Of a stretch of DNA of 64,000 nt, positions 18,801 through 27,242 are shown piece after piece (the stretch's first letter is position 1; every line of letters begins with the position of its first letter). The notes beneath the pieces were generated by a model. The model ran no database searches. It saw nothing but the letters and a program-made list of their open reading frames with translations, and was not told the DNA's origin. Source of the DNA: Corynebacterium timonense (GTDB lineage Bacteria; Actinomycetota; Actinomycetes; Mycobacteriales; Mycobacteriaceae); contig NZ_LT629765.1 in NCBI RefSeq assembly GCF_900105305.1, positions 930,001 to 994,000 on the forward strand. Direction: 5' to 3'. The position numbers were made by a program, and so were the translations under genes.

Positions 18801-19453
18801 CGGTCGGCGCGCAGCGCCCGCCCGCTGGCGCCGGCGGTGCGGTGCTGGACGGCGGCATCCGCCGCGAGCACGAGCAGGGTCGCGGCCACGTGCGGCCAGG
18901 AGAACCAGGGCCCGGCTTCGGCGAGCACCGCGAAAGGCCACGGAGTAAACCCGGAGAAGAACAGCAAGGCCGAGTTCGCCGCCAGCCACACAGCCAGGGA
19001 CACCACAACTCCCCGCAGTTTCCCGAGGGCTGTAATGGCGAGGCCCGCGATGGCGAAGAGGAGCAGGCTGTTGTTGATGATGAGCTCGCTTTCCGGAACT
19101 CCGCCCTTAGTTGTCTCGGCTAGCACGACAAACCCGGCCTTGACCTGGTGATCAGCGAAGCTGGCCACGGCGACGACGCAAAGAGCGGCGCCCGCGTGGC
19201 GGGCTACGGCCAGCCCCTGGCTGCGTGGCCGTCGCAGGTCAACCTCCGGCATCGTGGGCGCGGCCAACGCGGCCGCGCACACGGCGAAAATCAGCGAGGC
19301 GATCTCCGGCGCCGTCACCACGAAGGGATCGAAAGGGTCGCGGCCAACGTGGAAGCTGATCACGCGCAGGGCTCGCACCCCGAGCATGCAGGTGCCGAGG
19401 AGCACCAGGAGCGTGACCCACGGCATGGACCGCAGCACACTGCGAATCGGCAT
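18797..19453 (-). CDS. Integral membrane protein of the ABC cassette, unknown function
   Basis: From ATG 19453 (MPIRSVLRSMPWVTLLVLLGTCMLGVRALRV) the protein has 218 aa and about six hydrophobic segments (for example FVVTAPEIASLIFAVCAAALAAP, ALCVVAVASFAD, LLLFAIAGLAITAL, LAVWLAANSALLFFSG). The in-frame extension upstream to 19702 overlaps the preceding permease gene and looks like shadow sequence. It starts 13 nt after the permease stop, so it is the last gene of a four-gene minus-strand unit. It may be a second transmembrane subunit of the exporter or an immunity-type membrane protein. There is no family match I can name. Confidence 0.7.
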   Translation of the reverse strand: MPIRSVLRSMPWVTLLVLLGTCMLGVRALRVISFHVGRDPFDPFVVTAPEIASLIFAVCAAALAAPTMPEVDLRRPRSQGLAVARHAGAALCVVAVASFADHQVKAGFVVLAETTKGGVPESELIINNSLLLFAIAGLAITALGKLRGVVVSLAVWLAANSALLFFSGFTPWPFAVLAEAGPWFSWPHVAATLLVLAADAAVQHRTAGASGRALRADR

Positions 19454-19466
19454 GACTTGTCCCCGC

Positions 19467-20777
19467 CTACCGCGCCGCCGGCGCGCGAACCATGTCGATG
19501 TTTCCCTGGCAGGACGTGATGGCGTCCCAGTTGTCGTGGATGAGTTGGTCGGCAACGCCCTCGGGAAGCATCGACAGCTCGTCCACCGGGGCGGGGAGAG
19601 CCGAGCCGGCGTCCGAGTAGGCCTTGTAAAACGCCCCGTTTTCCTCGACATTTTTGGAATAGGCGCCCGTCTTATTGACGATGTACACGCCCACCCTGTC
19701 AATGACGAACGCGCCTTCCGCCGTCGGATCGGTGCACGAACTCAACCCAAGCTCGGCAAGGAGAAACTCCCCGATATCCAGACGCCGCTCCGACCCCCTG
19801 ACTAGGAAATATCGGTAACCCGGGTGCGCGGTCTTAATCCGGTACGAAGAGACATCCGCCAGGGCGGGGGGCTGGTTTTCGGCGGGAAGAAACTCTTCCA
19901 CGGCCGCCACATCGCCAACCATTCGCTGCAAGCCGGGTGCGTCGGAGGCGTCAACACAGACCTGCGTGCCGCCGGGGGTGGTAGCGCACACGTCGCGGTC
20001 CAGCACTACCACGGGGCCGGCGAGCGCCTGCCCGCCGACGGCCACCCCAGAGATAGCGAGCACCGCCGCCGCTCCTACCAGCGCCTCGCCCCTTCGCACC
20101 CTGGCGACCACGGCCACCAGGACCACACTGAGGAGCGCGACGACCCCGCTCACCAGCACTGCCACGGAGGAGTTGCGGGGCTCTACCACGTCCGTCCGAT
20201 TGATGGCGTCTAGAGAGATGGCAGCGACAGCCCAAGTCGCCGAACTGTTCGCCGCAAACGCCACAACGAAATACGTCACCAGGAGAGCAACGAGGGCGGA
20301 GATGACGGGGTGCAGTCGGCGCAAGGAGATCCCGATAAGGGCAGTAAACGCGGCGATGATCGCCAGAAAGGCGACACAGGCGAGGAGGTTGAGCAACACA
20401 CCGCCAGACATCGCCCGGCCACGGGCGGCGGCAAGGGCCACGACGGGAAGAAAGCCGATCAGCACGCCTGCCGCGGCCACGGCGGCAGGCGTGAGACTAA
20501 GCAGCACCACCTGGCGGGCGAGCGGGTACCGGCCCAGCGAAGTCGCTGAGTACACCCGCGGGGCGCTCAAGGCGGCGACGTTGAACGCTGTGACAATACC
20601 GACGCCGAAGGACAGATAACTGGTGGCTAATCGCAGGCTGTAGCCGACATCTGGCGTTCTCACGTAAACGAATTGAAGCTCCCTGGCGGCAAACAAGAGT
20701 GAGATTCCGACGCTGGCAACAAGCAGGATAATCCCCAGCATCGGCAGGGCGGGGGAGCCGAATTTGCGGGCGATCAT
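19467..20777 (-). CDS. ABC-2-like permease with large extracytoplasmic C-terminal domain
   Basis: From ATG 20777 (MIARKFGSPALPMLGIILLVASVGISLLFAA) the protein has 436 aa. Residues 1 to about 250 contain six or seven membrane helices. The last 180 residues are polar, with Cys residues in DRDVCATTPGGTQVCVDASD, LGLSSCTDP and TSCQGN, and presumably lie outside the cytoplasm. It follows the ATPase gene by 4 nt and is the likely membrane partner. The cysteine-bearing external domain is unusual for a plain ABC-2 permease and may contact the secreted product of the first gene. Confidence 0.72.
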   Translation of the reverse strand: MIARKFGSPALPMLGIILLVASVGISLLFAARELQFVYVRTPDVGYSLRLATSYLSFGVGIVTAFNVAALSAPRVYSATSLGRYPLARQVVLLSLTPAAVAAAGVLIGFLPVVALAAARGRAMSGGVLLNLLACVAFLAIIAAFTALIGISLRRLHPVISALVALLVTYFVVAFAANSSATWAVAAISLDAINRTDVVEPRNSSVAVLVSGVVALLSVVLVAVVARVRRGEALVGAAAVLAISGVAVGGQALAGPVVVLDRDVCATTPGGTQVCVDASDAPGLQRMVGDVAAVEEFLPAENQPPALADVSSYRIKTAHPGYRYFLVRGSERRLDIGEFLLAELGLSSCTDPTAEGAFVIDRVGVYIVNKTGAYSKNVEENGAFYKAYSDAGSALPAPVDELSMLPEGVADQLIHDNWDAITSCQGNIDMVRAPAAR

Positions 20778-20781
20778 GGGC

Positions 20782-21543
20782 TCAGCCCCTCCTCTGCGCG
20801 GTACCCGCAATGAAGGCGAGGGCGCTTTCCAGATCGTCCGTGGTCAATCCCTCCATCTCCTGCCGGGCAGCGGACTTTAGCTCATCCCACGTGCCCTCGA
20901 ACGCGACGCGCCCCGCGTGCAGCGCTATAACGTGTTGTGATAGCGACTCAATGTCGTCCGAAAGATGCGTGGACAGCACAACGGTTGCTTCCGTGCCTAG
21001 CCGCTCAACGATTCGGCGCACCTCGATCCGGGCGTGCGGGTCAAGCCCAGCGGTGGGCTCGTCAAAGAAGAGAATGTCCGGCGAGTGCATGAGAGCAGCC
21101 GCAATGCCAATTCGCCGGGTTTGCCCTCCCGACAGCGCTCCGACGCGCGCGTTTTCGGTGCCGGAAAGCTCAACGAGGGAGAGCACCTCGGGTACGCGCG
21201 CCAGGTAGTGGGGGCGGTTGAGGCCCGCAACCCAGCCCGCGTAGGAGAGAGCATCCTTGCAGGTCATGGTGGACACGAAGTGCACGTCCTGCGGGACGTA
21301 CCCGATCCGCTGCCTGTAGCTGGTGCGGGCCCTGCCCGCAATCACGTCCCCCGCGACAGTAAAACTTCCGCGCGATGGTTCCTCGAGTGTGCACAGGAGG
21401 CGCATTAGCGTGGACTTGCCGCTGCCATTAGAACCGATGAGTGCGGTCACCCCAGGCGGGATAGCAACAGAGACATCTTTCAGCGCATCCGTAGAGCCCT
21501 TACGCGTCCGGTACGTCTTGGACAGGGAACGTGTGCAGATCAT
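20782..21543 (-). CDS. ABC transporter ATP-binding protein
   Basis: From ATG 21543 (MICTRSLSKTYRTRKGSTDAL) the protein has 253 aa. Walker A is IGSNGSGKST, the Q-loop region is IGYVPQDVHF, the signature is GALSGGQTRRIGIA, Walker B is DILFFDEPTAGLD, and the H-loop is VVLSTHLSDD. It is a single nucleotide-binding domain of the exporter type (DRA/CcmA-like). A TTG start at 21576 is possible but overlaps the previous gene. It powers the adjacent permease. The context of a secreted Cys-containing protein upstream suggests export or self-protection, which is inference only. Confidence 0.9.
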   Translation of the reverse strand: MICTRSLSKTYRTRKGSTDALKDVSVAIPPGVTALIGSNGSGKSTLMRLLCTLEEPSRGSFTVAGDVIAGRARTSYRQRIGYVPQDVHFVSTMTCKDALSYAGWVAGLNRPHYLARVPEVLSLVELSGTENARVGALSGGQTRRIGIAAALMHSPDILFFDEPTAGLDPHARIEVRRIVERLGTEATVVLSTHLSDDIESLSQHVIALHAGRVAFEGTWDELKSAARQEMEGLTTDDLESALAFIAGTAQRRG

Positions 21544-21566
21544 TGCGAGTGTTTTCTCCGTTCTTC

Positions 21567-22070
21567 CTAGCGGCAAGCGCCTGAATTATCCCCTCGCAGC
21601 GTCCGTCCAGTGCTGCTGGTTACCTTCCCGTAGTACAGTCCGCTGCCCTGGCAGGCACCAAAAGCGCGAACAATCTGGTTGTTCACTCCACGGACCGAAC
21701 CGATGAGCGGATCGGGCCTTAACTGCAAATCTTTACGCAACTCAACGTTGAAGGATGCGTAGTTCTCGCAATTTTCGCGGCCGCCCTGGATACCGAGCCA
21801 GTTTGCAGCCTGATCCCACCCGACATCCCACACCACGAGACGGCAAGCACCTTGGGGTCCAGTCCCGCGGAAGTCAAAGGGCGTGATATCGAAGGGGTCT
21901 TGAGCTTTGAGGTCATCTCCGCTGGTGTCCGGAACTGAGGCGCTGGGCGCTCCGCTCCAGCTGCCCGCCAACGAGACCGACGCTACAGCGTCTTCTGCGT
22001 GGGAGGGTGGAGTGATTGCAGCCGCACACACGAGGGTGAGCGTGACAACGGCACATGCAGGTCGAAACAT
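21567..22070 (-). CDS. Small secreted protein with four cysteines, unknown function
   Basis: ATG 22070 is preceded by AAGGAG with 8 nt spacing. The 167-aa product has a signal peptide (MFRPACAVVTLTLVCAAAITPPSHAEDA) likely cleaved after SHA. The mature part has only four Cys (GACRLVVWD, RENCENY, GACQGSG and the terminal GACR), which would give two disulfides. It also has Trp-rich and Gly-rich segments. It is the first gene of a unit with an ABC transporter. The layout recalls bacteriocin-plus-transporter operons, but I see no sequence similarity to lactococcin 972 or another named family. Confidence 0.72.
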   Translation of the reverse strand: MFRPACAVVTLTLVCAAAITPPSHAEDAVASVSLAGSWSGAPSASVPDTSGDDLKAQDPFDITPFDFRGTGPQGACRLVVWDVGWDQAANWLGIQGGRENCENYASFNVELRKDLQLRPDPLIGSVRGVNNQIVRAFGACQGSGLYYGKVTSSTGRTLRGDNSGACR

Positions 22071-22172
22071 GACAGATTCTCCTTCCAAAGTTGTCGGGGT
22101 TATGCGCTCCCCGTGTTGGTGAGTGGCCCACCGTTCAAGCTGATGTGAAAGCTCGACAGTGGCAAATCAAAG

Positions 22173-22193
22173 AATAACTGATCCTTAGTTATT
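22173..22193. promoter_or_regulatory. AT-rich inverted repeat in the divergent region before dop
   Basis: AATAACT and AGTTATT are perfect 7-nt arms around a 7-nt spacer. They lie in the 179-nt AT-rich gap between the secreted-protein gene (minus) and dop (plus). TATTCT on the minus strand (22171-22176) overlaps the left arm and could be the -10 of the secreted-protein unit. An operator is therefore plausible. Confidence 0.45.
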
Positions 22194-22237
22194 GTGGGGT
22201 CAATTTAAGGAAAATAATGTGGCTCGCCGGCGTGCAG

Positions 22238-22243
22238 TAACCT
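22238..22243 (+). promoter_or_regulatory. Probable -10 hexamer (TAACCT) for dop
   Basis: TAACCT ends 6 nt before the GTG start of dop. The gap sequence GGCCGG has no useful Shine-Dalgarno. Confidence 0.5.
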
Positions 22244-22249
22244 GGCCGG

Positions 22250-23755
22250 GTGAGCGCAACGAACCAACCCCGGTACATGGGGACCGAAACCGAGTACGGG
22301 ATTACGTGCCCCTCCGACCCGAGCCTGAGCCCGATCGTGACATCGACGCACACGGTGGTGGCCTACGCCGCGATGCATACGGGGGCGCGGGCGCGCTGGG
22401 ATTACGAAGATGAGCACCCGCTGAAGGACGCACGGGGCTTCGACCTGAAGCGCTACCACACCGCCCCCGTCGTCGACGCGAACGCGATCGGTGTGGCGAA
22501 CGTGGTCACGTCGAACGGGGCGCGCTTTTATGTCGACCACGCGCACCCGGAATACTCCAGCCCGGAGGTGTCCAACGCGTGGGACGCGATGGTCTACGAC
22601 GCCGCCGGGGACGTCGTGTTGAACACAGCGGCGGCGAACATCACGGGACTATATGAGCAGGGGGTGAGCGTGCTCAAGGATAAGGAGCCGTGCCCGCCGC
22701 TGAAGTTCTACAAAAACAACGTCGACGGAAAGGGCGCCTCCTACGGTAGCCACGAGAATTACCAGTACTCTCGCCACACCGACTTTCCTACGCTTGCCCA
22801 GGCTCTCATTCCCTTCTTTGTCACCCGCCAGGTCCTCGTCGGCGCGGGGCGCGTGGGCCTCGGTGCGGAAGGAGAGCGCGAGGGGTTCCAGATCTCGCAG
22901 CGCGCCGACTACATCGAGCAAGAAATCAGCCTCGAAACCACGCTCAACCGAGGCATCGTGAATACTCGCGACGAGCCGCATGCGGACGAGCGCGAGTTTC
23001 GTCGCCTCCACGTCATCGTCGGGGATGCGAACATGAGCCAATACTCGAACCTGCTCAAGCTGGGCACGACGAAGCTCGTGCTCGACGCCATAGAGTCGGG
23101 CGTTGATTTCAGCGACCTGAAGCTCGCTGACGCGGTGAGCGAGATCAAGCGGGTTTCGCACGACCCCACCTGCACGCATGAGCTTGTGCTTAGCGACGCC
23201 CGAAGGCTCACCGCCATCGCCATCCAGCGCGAGTACCTAGCGCGGTGCCGCGGCGAAGGGGACGTCGACACGCGCGTGCTCGAGCTGTGGGGCGAACTGC
23301 TCGACGACCTTGAGCGCGACCCACTGTCCACGTCCGACCGCCTCGACTGGACGGCGAAGTACGCGCTGGTGAAAGGCTTCTCCGCGCGCGGGGTCGGCGT
23401 CGGGGACGCGAAGCTGAAGGCGGTGGACTTGCAGTACGCGGACATCGACCCAGCGTCTTCCCTCTACCATGCCCTAGTGCGCAAGGGGAGGATGAAAACC
23501 CTGGTGTCGCCTGAACAGATTGAGGCGGCCGCCCTCGACGCTCCCGCGGACTCGCGGGCGTGGTTCCGCGGCGCCGTAAGCCGTAAGTTCGGCGAGGACA
23601 TCCTCGCCTCCAACTGGCAGTCCGTGCTGTTTTCCACGGCGACCGGGCCCCGCAGGGTGCACATCGACGCGGTCGACGGGTTCACGGCCGCCGAGGTGGG
23701 CGCAGTGGTGGACACGGCCAGGACTGTCGACGAATTGCTTGCCGCGCTCGGTTAG
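22250..23755 (+). CDS. dop: Pup deamidase/depupylase
   Basis: Dop removes Pup from target lysines and, where Pup ends in Gln, deamidates it to Glu. It is a glutamine-synthetase-like carboxylate-amine ligase fold of 501 aa. The ATP/Mg2+ motif MGTETEYGITCP is at the N-terminus, followed by the Dop-specific loop region (about residues 35-75), YVDHAHPEYSSPE, HENYQYSR, RADYIEQE and NTRDEPHADEREFRRLHVI. The GTG start is supported by the nearby -10. The dop-pup-pafA order matches corynebacteria, without the prcB-prcA genes found here in mycobacteria. Confidence 0.96.
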   Translation: MSATNQPRYMGTETEYGITCPSDPSLSPIVTSTHTVVAYAAMHTGARARWDYEDEHPLKDARGFDLKRYHTAPVVDANAIGVANVVTSNGARFYVDHAHPEYSSPEVSNAWDAMVYDAAGDVVLNTAAANITGLYEQGVSVLKDKEPCPPLKFYKNNVDGKGASYGSHENYQYSRHTDFPTLAQALIPFFVTRQVLVGAGRVGLGAEGEREGFQISQRADYIEQEISLETTLNRGIVNTRDEPHADEREFRRLHVIVGDANMSQYSNLLKLGTTKLVLDAIESGVDFSDLKLADAVSEIKRVSHDPTCTHELVLSDARRLTAIAIQREYLARCRGEGDVDTRVLELWGELLDDLERDPLSTSDRLDWTAKYALVKGFSARGVGVGDAKLKAVDLQYADIDPASSLYHALVRKGRMKTLVSPEQIEAAALDAPADSRAWFRGAVSRKFGEDILASNWQSVLFSTATGPRRVHIDAVDGFTAAEVGAVVDTARTVDELLAALG

Positions 23756-23758
23756 GCT
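23753..23758 (+). promoter_or_regulatory. Probable -10 hexamer (TAGGCT) for pup, overlapping the dop stop
   Basis: The dop TAG stop is the first half of TAGGCT, and 6 nt separate the hexamer from the pup ATG. Confidence 0.5.
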
Positions 23759-23764
23759 TGGGGC

Positions 23765-23947
23765 ATGGCGAACCAGCAGCAGATCCACGGCAACGGGGGC
23801 GGCGAGGACTCTCACGAGGAGTTTGAGGCCGCTCAGGCGCAGATCACCACGACGGGCACGGAAGACCTGCTCGACGAGATCGACTCCCTCCTCGACTCCA
23901 ACACCGAAGAGTTTGTGCGCTCCTACGTGCAAAAGGGCGGCGAATAG
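23765..23947 (+). CDS. pup: Prokaryotic ubiquitin-like protein Pup, Glu-ending form
   Basis: Pup is the 60-aa disordered tag ligated through its C-terminal Glu side chain to substrate lysines. The C-terminal half carries the conserved ARC-binding helix (TEDLLDEIDSLLDSNTEEFVRSY) and ends QKGGE. Ending in Glu rather than Gln means it is ligation-ready without deamidation, as in C. glutamicum. The N-terminal half is the usual Gln/Gly/Glu-rich disordered part. pafA begins 3 nt after the stop. Confidence 0.97.
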   Translation: MANQQQIHGNGGGEDSHEEFEAAQAQITTTGTEDLLDEIDSLLDSNTEEFVRSYVQKGGE

Positions 23948-23950
23948 CGC

Positions 23951-25345
23951 GTGGCCACCGTGTACACGCGCCGGATTATGGGCGTGGAAACCGAGTTCGG
24001 CGTTACCGCCTTCCGCGACGGGCGCCCTGTGCTCAGCCCGGAAGAGGTGGCGCGTTACCTGTTTCGCCCCGTGGTGTCGGCGCACCGCAGCTCGAACATC
24101 TTCACCGCCAACGGCGCCCGCCTCTACCTCGACGTGGGGGCGCACCCCGAGTACGCCACCGCGGAGTGCGACTCGGTGACCCAGCTGCTCAACCACGACA
24201 AGGCCGGTGAGCTGACGTTCGACCGACTCTCCCGCCAGGCGGAAAAGACGCTGGCGGCCGAGGGGATCGGGGGAGAGGTTTACCTGTTTAAAAACAACGT
24301 GGACTCGCGTGGAAACTCCTACGGCGCGCACGAGAACTACCTGGTCAGCCGCGAGCTCGTGCTGAAGAACTTCTCCCGTCAGCTCCTGCCTTTCCTTATT
24401 ACCCGCCAGCTGACGTGCGGGGCGGGCGTGATCAAAGACGGGCGCTTCCTCCTCTCGCAGCGCGCCGACCAGGTGTGGGAAGGGGTCTCTTCGGCGACGA
24501 CGCGGACCCGGCCCATCATCAATACTCGGGACGAGCCGCACGGAGATTCGCACCGATTCCGGCGCATGCACGTCATTGTCGGAGACTCGAACATGTCGGA
24601 GACCACCTTCGCGCTGAAGATCGGCTCGACGCTGCTGCTCATCGAGATGCTCGAGGCCGGCTTCGGCCTACCCGACCTGGAGCTCGCCGACCCGATCGCG
24701 CATATCCGCGACATTGCGGCCGACCCGACCGGGCGCACAAAGCTACAACTGAAAAACGGCGGCACGATCACCGCGCTCGAGGTCCAGCGTAGTACGTGGG
24801 AGGCCGCGACCCGCTGGTGCGCACAGCGCGAGAGCCACGGTGAGGGGGACAACGCCGAGATGGGGCGCGTCGTCGAGCTGTGGGGGCGCGTCCTCGACGC
24901 TCTCGACACCGGAGATTACTCCGGGGTGGACACCGAGGTGGACTGGATGATCAAGCGCGCGCTCCTCGAGCGCTTCAGGGAGCGCCTCGGGTGCGACTGG
25001 GGCCACCCCAAACTCGCTCACATCGACCTGACCTACCACGACATTCGCCGCGAGCGCGGCCTGTTCTACCTGCTTGAGCGCAAGGGTCTTGCCGCGCGCT
25101 GGACAACCGACGAGGCCATCGCCGACGCGGAGCGCACCCCGCCGCCCACCACGCGGGCCCACCTACGCGGAGCTTTCCTCCGCGCGGCACGGGAGGCCGG
25201 AGCTTCGCACAACGTCGATTGGGTGCACCTGAAGGTCAACCGCCCCGAGCCGCGCACCGTCGAGCTTCTCGATCCCTTCGCCACCGCCGACGAACGCGTC
25301 GACGAGCTCATCGCCTCCTTCCGCGCCGGCAGGGAGACGCAATGA
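23951..25345 (+). CDS. pafA: Pup-protein ligase
   Basis: PafA activates the C-terminal Glu of Pup with ATP and forms an isopeptide bond to substrate lysines. The 464-aa protein begins at GTG (VATVYTRRIMGVETEFGVTAF), with the carboxylate-amine ligase ATP motif GVETEFGV. It shares LYLDVGAHPEYATAE, VYLFKNNVDSRGNSYGAHENYLV, NTRDEPHGDSHRFRRMHVI and the C-terminal VDWVHLKVNRPEPRTVELLDPF with the family. It lacks the extended Dop loop, which separates it from its neighbour. The stop overlaps the pafB start (ATGA). Confidence 0.97.
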   Translation: MATVYTRRIMGVETEFGVTAFRDGRPVLSPEEVARYLFRPVVSAHRSSNIFTANGARLYLDVGAHPEYATAECDSVTQLLNHDKAGELTFDRLSRQAEKTLAAEGIGGEVYLFKNNVDSRGNSYGAHENYLVSRELVLKNFSRQLLPFLITRQLTCGAGVIKDGRFLLSQRADQVWEGVSSATTRTRPIINTRDEPHGDSHRFRRMHVIVGDSNMSETTFALKIGSTLLLIEMLEAGFGLPDLELADPIAHIRDIAADPTGRTKLQLKNGGTITALEVQRSTWEAATRWCAQRESHGEGDNAEMGRVVELWGRVLDALDTGDYSGVDTEVDWMIKRALLERFRERLGCDWGHPKLAHIDLTYHDIRRERGLFYLLERKGLAARWTTDEAIADAERTPPPTTRAHLRGAFLRAAREAGASHNVDWVHLKVNRPEPRTVELLDPFATADERVDELIASFRAGRETQ

Positions 25346-26265
25346 GCGCCGATGCGGAGGCCATCGGGAGGCTCACGAACCTGACCTTTGCGCTGCTTGG
25401 CGCCCAGCGCCCCCGCACCTACGACTGGGTTTACGCGCACGTCGACGGCTACGCGCCGCGCACGACGGATTCTTTCCAGCGCCAGCTCGCGCGCGACGTG
25501 GACACGCTGCGCCGCGCCGGGGTGCCCGCCCGCATGTCTCACGGCCTGGTGTGGGTACTCAAGGACGCCTACGAGCTGCCGGCGATCGAGTTTACCGACG
25601 AAGAGGCCACCGTCCTCGGGTTGGCGGGTGACCTGGGCCGCGGCACCAGCCTGGGCGCATTCGCCCGCTCCGGATGGACCAAGCTGGCGGCCTCGGGCGC
25701 GACGCGTACCTTCGACAGCCCCGCGCTGGCTTCCGTCGACAACGACGTGCTGCGCCTCGACGCCGACACCGTGACGGCCGTGACGGCCTGCGTGCGCAAC
25801 AGGCGGCGCATGATTTTCGACTACGCGCCCTCGCCGACCGCCGCGACGCAGAAACGCACGATGGACCCGTGGGGCATTGTCGCCCTGAATAATCGCGCCT
25901 ACGTCGTCGGATGGGACACCGACCGGGAGGCGGAGCGGGCCTTCCGCGCCATGCGGGTAAGTAACGTGCGCAAGGCCACCACCAGCGCCTACCGGGGGCC
26001 GGACCGCCCTCTCCAGCAGGTCGTCGAGGACGCCCTGCGCGGGCCGGTCACCGACGCGCGCGTGACCATAGGCGGTGCGGTAGGCGAGGAGCTTGCGCAG
26101 CGAGGGCAGCGCGAGGGCGAGACCATCACGCTGCGCGCCGTCGAACGCGACTGGCTCGTGCGCACTGTGGCCAGCTACGCGCCGGACGTCACGCGGGTGG
26201 AGCCCAAGGACGTGCTGGATGACGTCGTCACGCTTTTAAAGGCGAACTCTGGAGGCGAACGATGA
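25342..26265 (+). CDS. pafB: WYL-domain transcriptional regulator PafB
   Basis: PafB with PafC forms a heterodimeric activator of the LexA-independent DNA-damage response in mycobacteria. The 307-aa protein has an N-terminal winged helix (SFQRQLARDVDTLRRAGVPARM), a central WYL domain (MIFDYAPSP...TMDPWGIVALNNRAYVVGWDTDREAERAFRAMRVSNV) and a C-terminal WCX-type region. ATG 25342 overlaps the pafA stop, and the 5' extension to 25219 is shadow sequence. pafC starts in the ATGA overlap at its end, so pafA, pafB and pafC are translationally coupled. Confidence 0.93.
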   Translation: MSADAEAIGRLTNLTFALLGAQRPRTYDWVYAHVDGYAPRTTDSFQRQLARDVDTLRRAGVPARMSHGLVWVLKDAYELPAIEFTDEEATVLGLAGDLGRGTSLGAFARSGWTKLAASGATRTFDSPALASVDNDVLRLDADTVTAVTACVRNRRRMIFDYAPSPTAATQKRTMDPWGIVALNNRAYVVGWDTDREAERAFRAMRVSNVRKATTSAYRGPDRPLQQVVEDALRGPVTDARVTIGGAVGEELAQRGQREGETITLRAVERDWLVRTVASYAPDVTRVEPKDVLDDVVTLLKANSGGER

Positions 26266-27191
26266 GCGATAGCGCCGCGAAGCTGGAGGGCCTCGTGCGC
26301 TCCCTCAACCTGATCCCGTACCTGCGCAAACACCCGGACGCGACCCCGATGGAAATCGCGCGCGACCTCGGCGGCAGCCACGAGGACATCATGGCCGACC
26401 TGACCCGGCTCACCCTCTCCGGGGTGGGAAACGGCCCCGGGGAGCTCATCGACCTCGTCGCCTCCTGGAGGGGCATTACGCTTATCGACGACCAAGGGCT
26501 GACCGCCCCCCTGCGCCTGACGCCCACGGAGGCGAACGCGCTGCTTCTCACGCTCGAATCCCTGGAGACGATGCCGGGGTTGGTCGACCACTCCGCCGTG
26601 ACCTCGGCCGCGGCCAAGCTGCGCGCGGTCACGCGCGCAGGCGTCGCCGACGCCGATCACCCCGCCGACGAGAACGAGGCCGTCGGCTCCGCCGTCGCTC
26701 GCGCCCTCGCCGACGGCGTCGAGGTGGAGCTGCTCTACTACTCCGCGTCCTCGGACACCACCAGCACCCGCATCGTCTCCCCGGTCGAGCTGTTCCACCA
26801 CAACGGCCAGACCTACCTGCGGGCGCTCGAGGACGGCCACGACAAAACCTTCCGCCTCGACCGGGTCCGCACCGCTCGTCCGACGCAGCGGCCCGCGGGG
26901 AGGGTACCCGCTCGAGCAGGAGGCAGCGACCCCTTCGGCTTCGGCGACGCCGCGCGGGCCACGCTGCTCATCCGCAGCGAGGCAACGTGGCTGGCGGACT
27001 ACTGGGAGATCGAGCTCGACGCCGACACTCTGGACCAGGAGTGGGTGCGCGCCACCATGCCCTACGGCAGCGCCGACTGGCTGATCCGGTTTTGCCTGGG
27101 GCAGTCCGACCGGGTTCGGCTGGAGAAACCGACGGAACTCGCCGAAGAAGTCACATGGCGCGCTAAAAAGGGCGCCGAGAGGTTAGGATAA
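26262..27191 (+). CDS. pafC: WYL-domain transcriptional regulator PafC
   Basis: This is the partner of PafB, 309 aa. An N-terminal HTH (LNLIPYLRKHPDATPMEIARDLGGSHEDIMADLTRL) is followed by a WYL domain (VELLYYSASSDTTSTRIVSPVELFHHNGQTYLRALEDGHDKTFRLDRV) and a C-terminal WCX extension (ATWLADYWEIELDADTL...SADWLIRFCLGQSDRVRLEKP). It starts in an ATGA overlap with pafB and lies 51 nt before tatA. The association pafBC-tatAC is conserved in actinobacteria. Confidence 0.93.
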   Translation: MSDSAAKLEGLVRSLNLIPYLRKHPDATPMEIARDLGGSHEDIMADLTRLTLSGVGNGPGELIDLVASWRGITLIDDQGLTAPLRLTPTEANALLLTLESLETMPGLVDHSAVTSAAAKLRAVTRAGVADADHPADENEAVGSAVARALADGVEVELLYYSASSDTTSTRIVSPVELFHHNGQTYLRALEDGHDKTFRLDRVRTARPTQRPAGRVPARAGGSDPFGFGDAARATLLIRSEATWLADYWEIELDADTLDQEWVRATMPYGSADWLIRFCLGQSDRVRLEKPTELAEEVTWRAKKGAERLG

Positions 27192-27242
27192 GGCGATGGC
27201 AGCGCGCCGGTGGCGCGAGCACGACCTACGAAAGGAACACCC

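Noticed and set aside
21567..22070. Lactococcin 972-type bacteriocin
   Set aside because: The gene order (secreted protein, ABC ATPase, membrane protein) is suggestive, but the mature sequence lacks the characteristic pattern of that family and is too long. It is kept as unknown.
25219..25341. Upstream extension of pafB
   Set aside because: The extra 41 codons are Arg-rich shadow of the pafA end. ATG 25342 in the ATGA overlap is the natural coupled start.
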